64,000 bases of DNA from Leifsonia psychrotolerans. GTDB lineage: Bacteria > Actinomycetota > Actinomycetes > Actinomycetales > Microbacteriaceae. The notes beneath the pieces were generated by a model. It saw only the letters and a list, made by a program, of their open reading frames with translations, had not been told where the DNA came from and made no database searches. Location: assembly GCF_013410665.1 (NCBI RefSeq), contig NZ_JACCFM010000001.1, positions 2,790,001 to 2,854,000 on the forward strand, written 5' to 3'. The translations under genes were made by a program, and so were the position numbers. The first letter of the stretch is position 1. Each line of letters opens with the position of its first letter. Positions 34,096 to 42,559 of the stretch are shown piece after piece.

Positions 34096-35712
34096 ATGAA
34101 TGAACGTGCGGGAACGCCGGCCCAGGAATCCGATCTCATCGACGTCACGGCGCTCGTCGCCGCCTATTACGCACTGAAGCCGGATGTCGCGGTGCCCGCC
34201 CAGCGCGTGGCCTTCGGCACGTCGGGTCACCGCGGCAGTTCGCTGACCGTGTCATTCAACGAAGCCCACATCGCCGCCACCACCCAGGCCATCGTCGAAT
34301 ACCGCGACAGTCAAGGCATCACCGGCCCGCTCTTCATCGGTGCCGACACCCACGCGCTCAGCGCCCCGGCCTACACGACCGCACTGGAGGTGCTCGTCGC
34401 CAACGACGTGCGCGTGCTGGTCGATGAATTCGATGACTACGTGCCGACACCGGCGCTGTCGCACGCGATTCTCGCCTACAACCGCGGCGGCCACGGCGAC
34501 CAGGCCGACGGCATCGTGGTCACCCCCAGCCACAATCCGCCCTCTGACGGCGGCTTCAAATACAACCCCCCGCACGGCGGGCCGGCCGACAGCGATGCCA
34601 CCAGCTGGATCGCCGAACGAGCGAACGAGCATATTGCGAACGGCCTGCGCGACGTGCAGCGCAGCGAGCCGAGCGCGGTCGAGGCCTACGACTTTCGGGG
34701 CGCCTACGTTGAAGATCTCGCACACATCATTGACATGCAGGCGATCAAGGCCAGCGGCATCCGCATCGGGGCCGACCCGCTGGGAGGCGCGAGCGTGGGC
34801 TATTGGGGCGCGATCCGCGACACATATGAGTTGAACCTCACCGTGGTCAACCCGAAAGTCGACCCCACCTGGCGGTTCATGACGCTCGACTGGGACGGCA
34901 AGATCCGCATGGATCCGTCGAGCCCGCACGCGATGGCATCCGTTCTGGACCACCAGAACGACTACGACATTCTCACCGGCAATGACGCCGATGCCGACCG
35001 GCACGGCATCGTCACACCGGATGCGGGGCTGATGAATCCCAACCATTTTCTTGCCGTCGCCATCGACTACCTCTCGACCCACCGTCCCGAATGGCGCTCG
35101 GATGCCCGTATAGGCAAGACCCTCGTCTCGTCGTCCATGATCGACCGTGTGGTGGGTGCGCTCGGGCGCGAGCTGTGGGAGGTACCGGTGGGCTTCAAAT
35201 GGTTTGTTCCGGGCCTGATCGACGGCTCGGTGGCGTTCGGTGGCGAAGAGAGCGCCGGGGCCAGCTTCGTGCGCTTCGACGGCACCGTCTGGACGACCGA
35301 TAAAGACGGAATTCTGCTTGCACTGCTGGCCGCCGAGATTCTGGCGGTCACCGGAAAGACGCCGAGCCAGCGCTATGCCGAACTCACCGAGCAGTTCGGT
35401 GCGCCCGCGTATGCCCGAGTGGATGCGGCGGCGACGCCCGCGCAGAAGGCCGCACTCAGCCGCCTCGACGGCGCCGCGATCACAGCCAGTGAATTGGCCG
35501 GTGAGCCGATTCTGGCCACGCTCAGCCACGCCCCCGGCAACGATGCGGCGATCGGCGGGGTCAAGGTCGTCACCGAAAACGCCTGGTTCGCGGCGCGTCC
35601 GAGCGGCACCGAAGACGTCTACAAGATCTATGCCGAGTCGTTCCTCGGCGCCGAGCACCTCGCACAGGTGCAGGCCGAGGCGAAGGCGATCGTCGACGCC
35701 GCGATCGCCTGA
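34096..35712 (+). CDS. pgm: phosphoglucomutase (alpha-D-glucose phosphate-specific)
   Basis: The 538-residue enzyme interconverts glucose 1-phosphate and glucose 6-phosphate. Phosphoserine Ser145 lies in TPSHNP; metal ligands are Asp297, Asp299 and Asp301 ([10 protein letters not shown]); the sugar loop is GGEESAG; and the phosphate loop is [12 protein letters not shown] near the C-terminus. Family length is about 545. The ATG at 34096 follows TGGGGGC; the in-frame start at 34075 lacks a ribosome site. It supplies precursors for glycogen and wall glycopolymers, in keeping with the LCP genes nearby. Confidence 0.97.
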   Translation: MNERAGTPAQESDLIDVTALVAAYYALKPDVAVPAQRVAFGTSGHRGSSLTVSFNEAHIAATTQAIVEYRDSQGITGPLFIGADTHALSAPAYTTALEVLVANDVRVLVDEFDDYVPTPALSHAILAYNRGGHGDQADGIVVTPSHNPPSDGGFKYNPPHGGPADSDATSWIAERANEHIANGLRDVQRSEPSAVEAYDFRGAYVEDLAHIIDMQAIKASGIRIGADPLGGASVGYWGAIRDTYELNLTVVNPKVDPTWRFMTLDWDGKIRMDPSSPHAMASVLDHQNDYDILTGNDADADRHGIVTPDAGLMNPNHFLAVAIDYLSTHRPEWRSDARIGKTLVSSSMIDRVVGALGRELWEVPVGFKWFVPGLIDGSVAFGGEESAGASFVRFDGTVWTTDKDGILLALLAAEILAVTGKTPSQRYAELTEQFGAPAYARVDAAATPAQKAALSRLDGAAITASELAGEPILATLSHAPGNDAAIGGVKVVTENAWFAARPSGTEDVYKIYAESFLGAEHLAQVQAEAKAIVDAAIA

Positions 35713-35739
35713 CTCGCGGGTCGAGCCTGTCGAGCACCG

Positions 35740-36403
35740 CCGATCGAGCGTGTAAACCGCTGATCGAGCGTGTAAACCGCTGATCGAGCGTGTAAACCGC
35801 TGATCGAGCGTGTAAACCGCTGATCGAGCGTGTCGAGATCCAGAAAACCAAACCCGAACACGGTGACAGGGTCTCGACAAGCTCGACCAACGGGTGCCTC
35901 GATCAACTGGGCGCACGAGCGTGTAAACCGCTGATCGAGCGTGTCGAGATCCAGAAAACCAAACCCGAACACGGTGACAGGGTCTCGACGAGCTCGACCA
36001 ACGGGTCGTTCGAGCAACGGGGCGCACGAGCAACGGGGTGGATCGACCAACGGGTGCCTCGAGCGTGTAAACCGCTGATCGAGCGTGTAAACCGCTGATC
36101 GAGCGTGTCGAGATCCAGAAAACCAAACCCGAACACGGTGACAGGGTCTCGACAAGCTCGACCAACGGGTCGTTCGACCAACGGGTCGCTCGACCAACGG
36201 GTGCCTCGAGCGTGTAAACCGCTGATCGAGCGTGTCGAGATCCAGAAAACCAAACCCGAACACGGTGACAGGGTCTCGACAAGCTCGACCAACGGGTCGC
36301 TCGACCAACGGGTCGCTCGACCAACGGGTGCCTCGAGCGTGTAAACCGCTGATCGAGCGTGTCGAGATCCAGAAAACCAAACCCGAACACTGTGACAGGG
36401 TCT
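35740..36403. repeat. repeat array, left part (before IS insertion)
   Basis: The tract starts with tandem 20-bp units GTGTAAACCGCTGATCGAGC and then alternates them with a longer module that contains GTCGAGATCCAGAAAACC, CAAACCCGAACACGGTGACA and GGGTCTCGACAAGCTCGACC, followed by variable numbers of CGACCAACGGGT/CTCGACCAACGG units. The long module occurs five times on this side (near 35841, 35951, 36116, 36242, 36370). No gene is supported; long open frames across it are repeat artefacts. Confidence 0.95.
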
Positions 36404-36419
36404 TGAACCGTCCCGGATT

Positions 36420-37379
36420 TCATGCCGCCGTTTTGTTGGCGGCTTCGTCGTTTAACGGGCCGTTTGTTTCAGCGTAGTAGTTGCGCTCGTATTCCTCGGG
36501 CGGCATGTTCCCAAGCGAGCTGTGCAGGCGCCGATTGTTGTACCAATCGAGCCAGTCGAAGGTGACTGCTTCAACATCGGCGAGGGTCTTCAACGGGCCC
36601 GTCATGAACGGTGAGTTCTTTGCGATGGCCTCGTTCTTGTAGAGCCCCATGACGGTCTCGGCGGCCGCGTTGTCGTAGGCGTCGCCGACGCTCCCGATCG
36701 AGGCCACGAGACCTTCGAGGACGACGGTCTCGGTGAACCGAATCGACGTGTATTGCGACCCGGCGTCGGAGTGATGAATCATTCCCGGTTTCACCGCGTG
36801 ACCGGCGTGGTCGCGGCGCCAGAGCGCCATCTTCAAACACTCCTCGACGAATGGGGTGTCCTTCACCGTCGAGGCTTGCCAGCCAACGATCGCCCGCGAA
36901 AACAGGTCGATCGCGAAGGCAATATAAACGAAACCGCCCCACGTCGGCACGTAGGTGAAGTCCGTCACCCAGCTATGGTTCGGGCGGGGCGCAGTGAAGT
37001 TGCGTTTGAGGAGGTCAGGAGCCCGAGCCGAGTCCTTCCCAGACGACGTCGATGTGCGGGGCTTGCGCCCGCGGACGAGGCCGTTCATGCCCTCCAGACG
37101 CATCAACCGGTCGACGGTGTGCTTGGACACGTCCGAGAACCCGCTGCGGGCCAGCCACGCCGTCATCTTCCGCCGCCCGTAGAGAACCTCGGGCTGCTGC
37201 CGGCCCTTCGCATCCCTCACCCGCAGCGTCTTGAAGATGTCGATGAGGGCGGCATCATTCCGGGTTCGTGCGGCGGCAGCGCGGGTCTTCCACGCACGAT
37301 ACGACCGTGAAGTAACGGCGACGCCCTGCTCGCGCAGGACGCCACACGTCAACTCGACTCCATGGCCGTTCGCCTTCAT
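36420..37379 (-). CDS. IS3-family transposase, orfB (DDE)
   Basis: The 319-residue part carries the rve integrase core. Catalytic acids are visible as Asp in SWVTDFTYV, Asp in HHSDAGSQYTS and Glu in NAAAETVMG, followed by KNE. An HTH_21-like region precedes it (about 55-100, YGRRKMTAWLARSGF). The frame is -1 relative to orfA and is open upstream of the ATG into orfA, so the active product is probably an orfAB fusion made by -1 frameshifting near a CTTTCTTC sequence. The stop is 16 bp inside the left end of the IS. Confidence 0.95.
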   Translation of the reverse strand: MKANGHGVELTCGVLREQGVAVTSRSYRAWKTRAAAARTRNDAALIDIFKTLRVRDAKGRQQPEVLYGRRKMTAWLARSGFSDVSKHTVDRLMRLEGMNGLVRGRKPRTSTSSGKDSARAPDLLKRNFTAPRPNHSWVTDFTYVPTWGGFVYIAFAIDLFSRAIVGWQASTVKDTPFVEECLKMALWRRDHAGHAVKPGMIHHSDAGSQYTSIRFTETVVLEGLVASIGSVGDAYDNAAAETVMGLYKNEAIAKNSPFMTGPLKTLADVEAVTFDWLDWYNNRRLHSSLGNMPPEEYERNYYAETNGPLNDEAANKTAA

Positions 37380-37396
37380 CCCCAGGATGAAAGCAA

Positions 37397-37711
37397 CTAT
37401 GGACGGTTGCGAGGGTCGAGCTCCCTCGCGAAGAAAGACGCCGCCGCTTTGAGGATGTCGTTCGTTTCCCTCAGATCCCGGTTCTCCCGCTTGAGACGTT
37501 TAATCTCCTCAAGCTCCTCGCTCGTGGGGCCGGTCCGTTCGCCGGCGTCGGCCTGCGCCTGGGTGACCCACTTCCGCAACGTCTCCGCGCCGATGTTCAG
37601 CTTCGGTGCCAGGTCTCGGCACGCAGCCCACATCGACGGGTAATCCTTCAAACGATCAAGGGTCATACGAACCGCTCGCTCGCGAACCTCTGTTGGGTGT
37701 TTCTTGGGCAT
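37397..37711 (-). CDS. IS3-family transposase, orfA (HTH)
   Basis: The 104-residue protein has the HTH_Tnp_1 domain (TEVRERAVRMTLD ... IGAETLRKWVTQAQ) and a C-terminal leucine-zipper-like helix (EEIKRLKRENRDLRETN) that multimerises the transposase. It binds the IS ends. It overlaps the -1 frame of orfB. Complete and apparently functional. Confidence 0.95.
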   Translation of the reverse strand: MPKKHPTEVRERAVRMTLDRLKDYPSMWAACRDLAPKLNIGAETLRKWVTQAQADAGERTGPTSEELEEIKRLKRENRDLRETNDILKAAASFFARELDPRNRP

Positions 37712-37762
37712 AACCGAATCCTTTCACCAGAAAGAAAGCGGCAGGAAATCAGGGACGGTTCA

Positions 37763-38150
37763 TCTCGACGAGCTCGACCAACGGGTCGTTCGAGCAACGG
37801 GGCGCACGAGCAACGGGTGCCTCGAGCGTGTAAACCGCTGATCGAGCGTGTCGAGATCCAGAAAACCAAACCCGAACACGGTGACAGGGTCTCGACAAGC
37901 TCGACCAACGGGTCGCTCGAGAAACGGGGTGGATCGACCAACAGGTGCCTCGAGCGTGTGAACCGCTGATCGAGCGCGTCGAGATCCAGACAACCAAACC
38001 CGAACACGGTGACAGGGTCTCGACAAGCTCGACCAACGGGTCGCTCGACCAACGGGTCGCTCGACCAACGGGGCGTTCGACCAACGGGTCGCTCGACCAA
38101 CGGGTCGCTCGACCAACGGGGCGCACGAGCAACGGTGTGGACCGACCGGT
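37763..38150. repeat. repeat array, right part (after IS insertion)
   Basis: It continues the left array: starts CTCGACGAGCTCGACCAACG, has two more copies of the long module (near 37858 and 37986, the second with CCAGACAACC), and ends with a run of CGCTCGACCAACGGGT units. The next gene stops at 38166. Confidence 0.93.
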
Positions 38151-38165
38151 TAGGCGACCCGACCT

Positions 38166-38807
38166 CTACTCCGGGATGCTCCAGTAGTAGACACTCGCAC
38201 CCGGGTGGTTGACCGTGATAGCCCAATCGACCGAGCGGTAGTCAGTGTCGTCGGTGTGACCGGCGTAGAAGATCTCGAGGTCGTCGCCCGAACCCTCAAT
38301 GCGCGTGACGATACCGGTGTGGTCGCGGTCGCCCAAGTTGTCCCAGTCGAACTGCACGATGTCGCCGAGCTTCACCTGGTCGCGCTGGCTGTCGCTCAGC
38401 ACGGTCGCCCGACCGGAATCGGCGAGGTAGTCCCGGAACGCGGTCGAGCTGACCCAGGCCGACGAGAAGTCAAAATCTTCGCCGGTTCCCTCAGACCACC
38501 ACTCGGAATCCATCGTCCAGCCACGTGCGATCAGCGACTGGCTGGCAAAGTCGACGCAGTCGTTGTCGGGAACCTCCCCGTACTCGGTCAGGTTGTAGTT
38601 CTGCCAGTACTTCAGCACGTACTCGAGTTGCAGGTGCACTGCCGGGTTCACGGCCTGCGCCCGCTGTTCCTGCGCCTTCTGCTGCTGTTGCTCGGCGGTC
38701 GCTCCACCACCGTGCACGGCGTCGGATGCCAGCAGGGCCCCGCCACCGAGAAAGCCGGCCACCACGACGACCGCCAGAATCGCGCGGGTACGCATCGTGA
38801 ACGCCAC
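38166..38807 (-). CDS. secreted amidase-domain protein (Amidase_6-like) 1
   Basis: The 213-residue protein has an N-terminal signal/membrane segment (about 8-30), a Gln-rich spacer, and a putative amidase domain (about 60-213) with the catalytic-type Cys in NDCVDFASQSL and His in GDRDHTGIVTRI, followed by AGHTDDTDYRS. Family role: likely cell-wall peptide cleavage outside the cell; the exact bond is unknown. It is a paralog of the next gene and ends at the edge of the repeat array. Confidence 0.85.
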   Translation of the reverse strand: MAFTMRTRAILAVVVVAGFLGGGALLASDAVHGGGATAEQQQQKAQEQRAQAVNPAVHLQLEYVLKYWQNYNLTEYGEVPDNDCVDFASQSLIARGWTMDSEWWSEGTGEDFDFSSAWVSSTAFRDYLADSGRATVLSDSQRDQVKLGDIVQFDWDNLGDRDHTGIVTRIEGSGDDLEIFYAGHTDDTDYRSVDWAITVNHPGASVYYWSIPE

Positions 38808-38887
38808 AGCAACTCGTTTCCTCTGAGAGAACGGCCGTTGCCTGCAACGACCGGTCTAGGTTCCCCCGAATGGGTGTCAGATCTAAA

Positions 38888-40177
38888 CTACGCGATACTC
38901 CAGAAGTACACCGACGCTCCAGTGTTCGCGGCGGACTCATTGACTGACTTGAAGTCGGTGTCGTTGGTGTGACCGGCATAGTAGATCTGCACACCGGATG
39001 CCGTCTGGTCGACGCGGGAGACGATTCCGGTGTGGTCGCGGTCGCCTGAGTTGTCCCAGTCGAACTGCACGATATCGCCGACCTTCACCTGGTCCCACTG
39101 GTCGGCGCCGAGCGCCGTGGCCCGCTCAGGGTGGCGGCCGAAGTAGTCGGCAAGTGCCGTGGAACTGGCCCACGCCGCACTGTATCCGTTGCCGTAGGAC
39201 CATTCGCCGTCCATAGCCCAGCCGCGCGCAAGCAGCGACTGACTGGCAAAGTTCGCACAGTCATTGCCACTGATCACGCCGAATTCTTCCGAGTTGTAGT
39301 CACTCCAGTGGGCCAGCACATAGTCGAGTTGGGTGGCGATTGCGGCCTGGCGCGCGGCCTCGGCGGCAGCCTGCGCTGCGGCCTGTTCCGCGGCGGCCGC
39401 CGCAGCTGCGGCTTCGGCCTCGATTTTGGGGTCTGGCGTGTAGCTGAAGGTGAGTGGGACCACGGGCTTGTCAGCCGGAACGGATGCGGCGGGCTTACCT
39501 GGGCCGGCGTTTTCGGCCGGCGCAGCGGCGGGCGTGGGCGTGGCGACGGCATCCGGCACAGCGGCATCCGGCACAGCGATCTCCGGCGAAGCGATCTCGC
39601 TCGGAGCAATCGCTGTCGGCGTGCCCACGGCGGCTGCAGACGAATCGGCTGCGGCCCCGGGCTGCGCCGCGGCGTCGACCTTCACCTGCCGGCCGTCCAG
39701 GTCGAACAGCTCGACCTCGACGGTTCCGGTTGCAAGGTCCTTCGCGGGCGGGGTCGTGATCGTCACGGTGTCGGCGGTGGCTGCCGTGACCGTGCCGGGG
39801 GTGTCGCCGAACTTCACGCTGGCCACCCGGCTGAGATCCTTTCCGTTCACGGTGACGACGGTGCCACCGGTGACGGGACCAGCCGATTCGCCGTGGGCGG
39901 TGACGAGGGCGCCGCGCACGATCGGCGCGGGACGAACCACAGAGACGGTTGCAGCCGGGGCTGGAATCGCCGCATCAGCCTCGAGGGCTCCGTTTCCGGA
40001 GAACACCCCGGCCGTGATTGCGACAACCGTGCAGGTGGCAAGAATTCCACCACCCAGGGCGAAGTGGCTCTTTTTCAGTGGGGTTCGCGCGCGGTGCTTG
40101 CCGCGGCGCGGGGTGACAGAGGCGGACAGGATGCGGGTAACTCTCGTAAAGGCGGGGCGCACAAATTCGTTTCTCAT
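38888..40177 (-). CDS. secreted amidase-domain protein (Amidase_6-like) 2 with IPT domain
   Basis: The 429-residue protein has a membrane segment (about 40-62), an IPT/TIG-like Ig domain (about 85-165; GGTVVTVNGKDL, VKFGDTPGTV), an Ala/Pro-rich linker, a strongly Ala/Glu coiled stretch (about 253-285), and an amidase domain (about 290-429) with NDCANFASQSLL and GDRDHTGIVSRV. It is about 60% identical by eye to the downstream paralog in that domain. Start: the ATG at 40177 is preferred over the longer frame to 40240, but no strong ribosome site is seen. Confidence 0.83.
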   Translation of the reverse strand: MRNEFVRPAFTRVTRILSASVTPRRGKHRARTPLKKSHFALGGGILATCTVVAITAGVFSGNGALEADAAIPAPAATVSVVRPAPIVRGALVTAHGESAGPVTGGTVVTVNGKDLSRVASVKFGDTPGTVTAATADTVTITTPPAKDLATGTVEVELFDLDGRQVKVDAAAQPGAAADSSAAAVGTPTAIAPSEIASPEIAVPDAAVPDAVATPTPAAAPAENAGPGKPAASVPADKPVVPLTFSYTPDPKIEAEAAAAAAAAEQAAAQAAAEAARQAAIATQLDYVLAHWSDYNSEEFGVISGNDCANFASQSLLARGWAMDGEWSYGNGYSAAWASSTALADYFGRHPERATALGADQWDQVKVGDIVQFDWDNSGDRDHTGIVSRVDQTASGVQIYYAGHTNDTDFKSVNESAANTGASVYFWSIA

Positions 40178-40324
40178 CGACAAAAGGGGACATGACAGAT
40201 CATCACCTTCAGATGAGTGGGTTCTGTGGGAAGCATCCAAAACCCATGCGAACGCATCCGGTCCGGTGCTTCCGCGGCCCGGCCGGCGGACGACGAATGC
40301 GCGTCCGCACCGCGTCGCAGAGCG

Positions 40325-41626
40325 CTAGCCGCGGGCGAGGTGGGCTCGGGCGCGCAGCCCGAAGACGATCATGGGGATCAGCACGAGCATGGCCACGACG
40401 TTCACGGCGGCGAAGCCTCCCCAGGCGAGAAGCAAGCCGGATGCGGCGGCGGCCATGGCTGCGGCCAGGTTCATTGCGGCATCCGTCGCCCCTTGCAATG
40501 GCACGCGGATGCGCTGTTCGACGGTACGGGTGAGCAGGGCTGACCCGCCGATCATGCCGGCCGACCAGCCGAGTCCGAGCAGGCCGAGCGCGAGGGAGAG
40601 ACCGATCATGTCGTCGGGGGCCAGCAGTGCGCCGATGACGGCGGCCAGGCCCAGGATGGCCACGCCGATGAAAATCACCCGGGCCGGGCCGACACGGTCG
40701 GCGAGCCAGCCCATCAGCGGGCTTGCTCCGTACATGCCAACAATGTGCACGCTGATCACCAGGCCGACCAGGCCGAGGGACATTCCCTGATGGTTCATAT
40801 GCACGGGCGTCATCACCATGACGCCGACCATGATGGTGTGCGAGCAGACGATGGCGACGATGGCGAAGACAGCCTGGGGCTGGCGCAGCGCGATGCGCAC
40901 GGCCGCACGCAGACCCAGCGGCGCAGCGGGCGCGGCTTCGCCCGCGAGTTGGCCGGCCGGCGGCGTGCGGAGGAACGCTGCGGCGAGCAGGGTCGAGAGA
41001 GCGAAAGCGACGCCCGAAAACAGGTAGGGACCCGCGAGTGGCTCGATACCGAGGCTGCGACCGAGGTCGCTGCCCAACTGGGAGAGGTTGGGTCCGGCGA
41101 CCGAGCCGAGCGTCGTTGCCCAGAGCACGACCGACATTGACCGTGCCTCGAACCCCTTCGAGGCCACCTCCGTTGCGGCGAAGCGAGCCTGCAGACCGGC
41201 TGCGCTGGCTGCTCCGAATGCGGCCAGGCCGATCAGCAGAATTGCAATGGAGCCCGTTGCGGATGCCACGAAAACGAGCAACGTCCCGACGAGCGCCAAC
41301 GCGTATCCGGTAGCCAGAGCCCAGTGTCGCCCGACCCGGGTGGCCAAGCGCGCGAGCGGAATGGCGACGAGACCGGCGCCGAGAACACTAGAAGTCTGGG
41401 CCAGGCCGGCCATCGTGACCGTGCCCGAGAGCTGTTCGGCCAGCAGTCCCCCGACGGCGATTCCGGATGCGACGCCCACCCCGGCCAACAGTTGGTTGAC
41501 GATGAGCAGCGCCAGGGGCATCCAGCCGCTACGCCGGGAGAGCCGACGGCGCGGCGCGGCAGCAGAAGCCCGGCCCGCGATCCGTGCGTCAGTCGTGCCG
41601 GCGTCTGTCGTGCGCGGGTCAGCCAT
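40325..41626 (-). CDS. MFS transporter
   Basis: The 433-residue protein has about 12 hydrophobic segments with an MFS motif-A-like loop (LARLATRVGRHWAL) after segment 2 and MGWLADRVGPARV in the second half. It is a single-polypeptide exporter or importer of unknown substrate. Its start overlaps the M15 gene stop by 8 bp, so the two are co-transcribed. Confidence 0.88.
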   Translation of the reverse strand: MADPRTTDAGTTDARIAGRASAAAPRRRLSRRSGWMPLALLIVNQLLAGVGVASGIAVGGLLAEQLSGTVTMAGLAQTSSVLGAGLVAIPLARLATRVGRHWALATGYALALVGTLLVFVASATGSIAILLIGLAAFGAASAAGLQARFAATEVASKGFEARSMSVVLWATTLGSVAGPNLSQLGSDLGRSLGIEPLAGPYLFSGVAFALSTLLAAAFLRTPPAGQLAGEAAPAAPLGLRAAVRIALRQPQAVFAIVAIVCSHTIMVGVMVMTPVHMNHQGMSLGLVGLVISVHIVGMYGASPLMGWLADRVGPARVIFIGVAILGLAAVIGALLAPDDMIGLSLALGLLGLGWSAGMIGGSALLTRTVEQRIRVPLQGATDAAMNLAAAMAAAASGLLLAWGGFAAVNVVAMLVLIPMIVFGLRARAHLARG

Positions 41627-42464
41627 AGGTGGGCGCAGCCGGCAGCCCGAAGAACTCTTCGAGGGTGGTCACGCCCGTGCTGTGCATCTCCGTCGAGAGC
41701 TCGACGCCCACGTAGCGGTAGTGCCACGGTTCGAAGGCGTACCCGGTGACCGCTTCTTTGTCGGCCGGATAGCGCAGCAGAAAGCCGAAACGCCAGGCGT
41801 TCGCGGCCAGCCATTGCCCTTCCGCGGTGTCAGCGAAGCAGACGTTGAGCGAGCAACGCCCCGAATCGGCGCCGATGTCGATGGCGAGCCCGGTCTGGTG
41901 TTCGCTCGTCCCCGGGCGTGCGGTGCTGGTGTCGGCATACGCCTGGCCGTTGGAGGCGACATCGTCATCGTAGACACTCACCTGGGAGTCGTAGCTGCGA
42001 TAGGCACTGTTCGATGCGAGCGTGAGGCCGGCCTCGGTTTCAGCGGCGGCGAAGAGCGCGACGACCGCATCCGACGCGGCGAGGCGCAGTCGAGGAGCCC
42101 AGGTGTGCGGCACGGGCACGTCGACCAGGTCGGGTGGGGTGAAGTCAGCGGGGTTCAGCGGGCGCAGCTTGTTCACCACGACCCAGATACTCGCCGGGTC
42201 ATCGATCGACAGGGCGCCCCGGTCGAAGGTCGGAACCGCAACGGGAGGAGCTGATTGTGTCGGACTCGGCCGCACCGTTTCGGTGGGCGTCGGGGCCGGC
42301 GTCGGAATCGCCGCTGCGGACGGTTCGCCACGCGAGGCGGCACCGGTCAGCACGCCGGCGGCCAACGACGCCACCGCAAGCACCGTAACGGATGCCGCCA
42401 CCACAGCCGTTCGTCGTCGTCGCACGGACCGTTGATTCCCGCTGGGCTGTTGCTGTTCCGACAC
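41619..42464 (-). CDS. D-alanyl-D-alanine carboxypeptidase-like peptidase, M15B (VanY) family
   Basis: The 281-residue protein has a basic N-terminus and a membrane/signal segment (about 20-42), a Pro/Thr-rich spacer, and an M15B domain. Zinc and catalytic residues are visible as His189 and Asp196 (SEHQTGLAID) and Glu245 and His248 (EPWH); SAYRSYDSQ is the substrate-side motif. It trims terminal D-Ala of peptidoglycan stem peptides outside the membrane. The GTG at 42464 is chosen; a GTG at 42515 is an alternative. Confidence 0.9.
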   Translation of the reverse strand: MSEQQQPSGNQRSVRRRRTAVVAASVTVLAVASLAAGVLTGAASRGEPSAAAIPTPAPTPTETVRPSPTQSAPPVAVPTFDRGALSIDDPASIWVVVNKLRPLNPADFTPPDLVDVPVPHTWAPRLRLAASDAVVALFAAAETEAGLTLASNSAYRSYDSQVSVYDDDVASNGQAYADTSTARPGTSEHQTGLAIDIGADSGRCSLNVCFADTAEGQWLAANAWRFGFLLRYPADKEAVTGYAFEPWHYRYVGVELSTEMHSTGVTTLEEFFGLPAAPTYG

Positions 42465-42559
42465 CCTCCGAGTGTAGCCGCGCCGGTGCCGATCCCAGCG
42501 TCTAAACGCTCGCACGGAATGCTTGTAGAACGAAAGTTCGCGGAGTAGTTTTACTCACT

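Larger units (their letters stand above)
36404..37762. mobile_element. IS3-family insertion sequence
   Basis: The 1359-bp element has terminal inverted repeats that begin TGAACCGTCCC and match at most positions over about 25 bp (left TGAACCGTCCCGGATTTCAT, right TGAACCGTCCCTGATTTCCT). Flanks carry a 3-bp target duplication TCT (36401-36403 and 37763-37765). It encodes orfA and orfB in the minus direction. Removing it restores an intact repeat module of the surrounding array, so the insertion point is certain. Confidence 0.96.

Noticed and set aside
35740-36100. CRISPR array
   Set aside because: The 20-bp units are directly adjacent without unique spacers, the longer modules are near identical throughout, and no cas genes are present.
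34252-36423. 723-aa minus-strand open frame across pgm and the repeat array
   Set aside because: It is antisense to pgm and then translates the repeats (DPVTVFGFGFLDLDTLDQRF-like). Repeat periodicity keeps it open; there is no independent evidence of coding.
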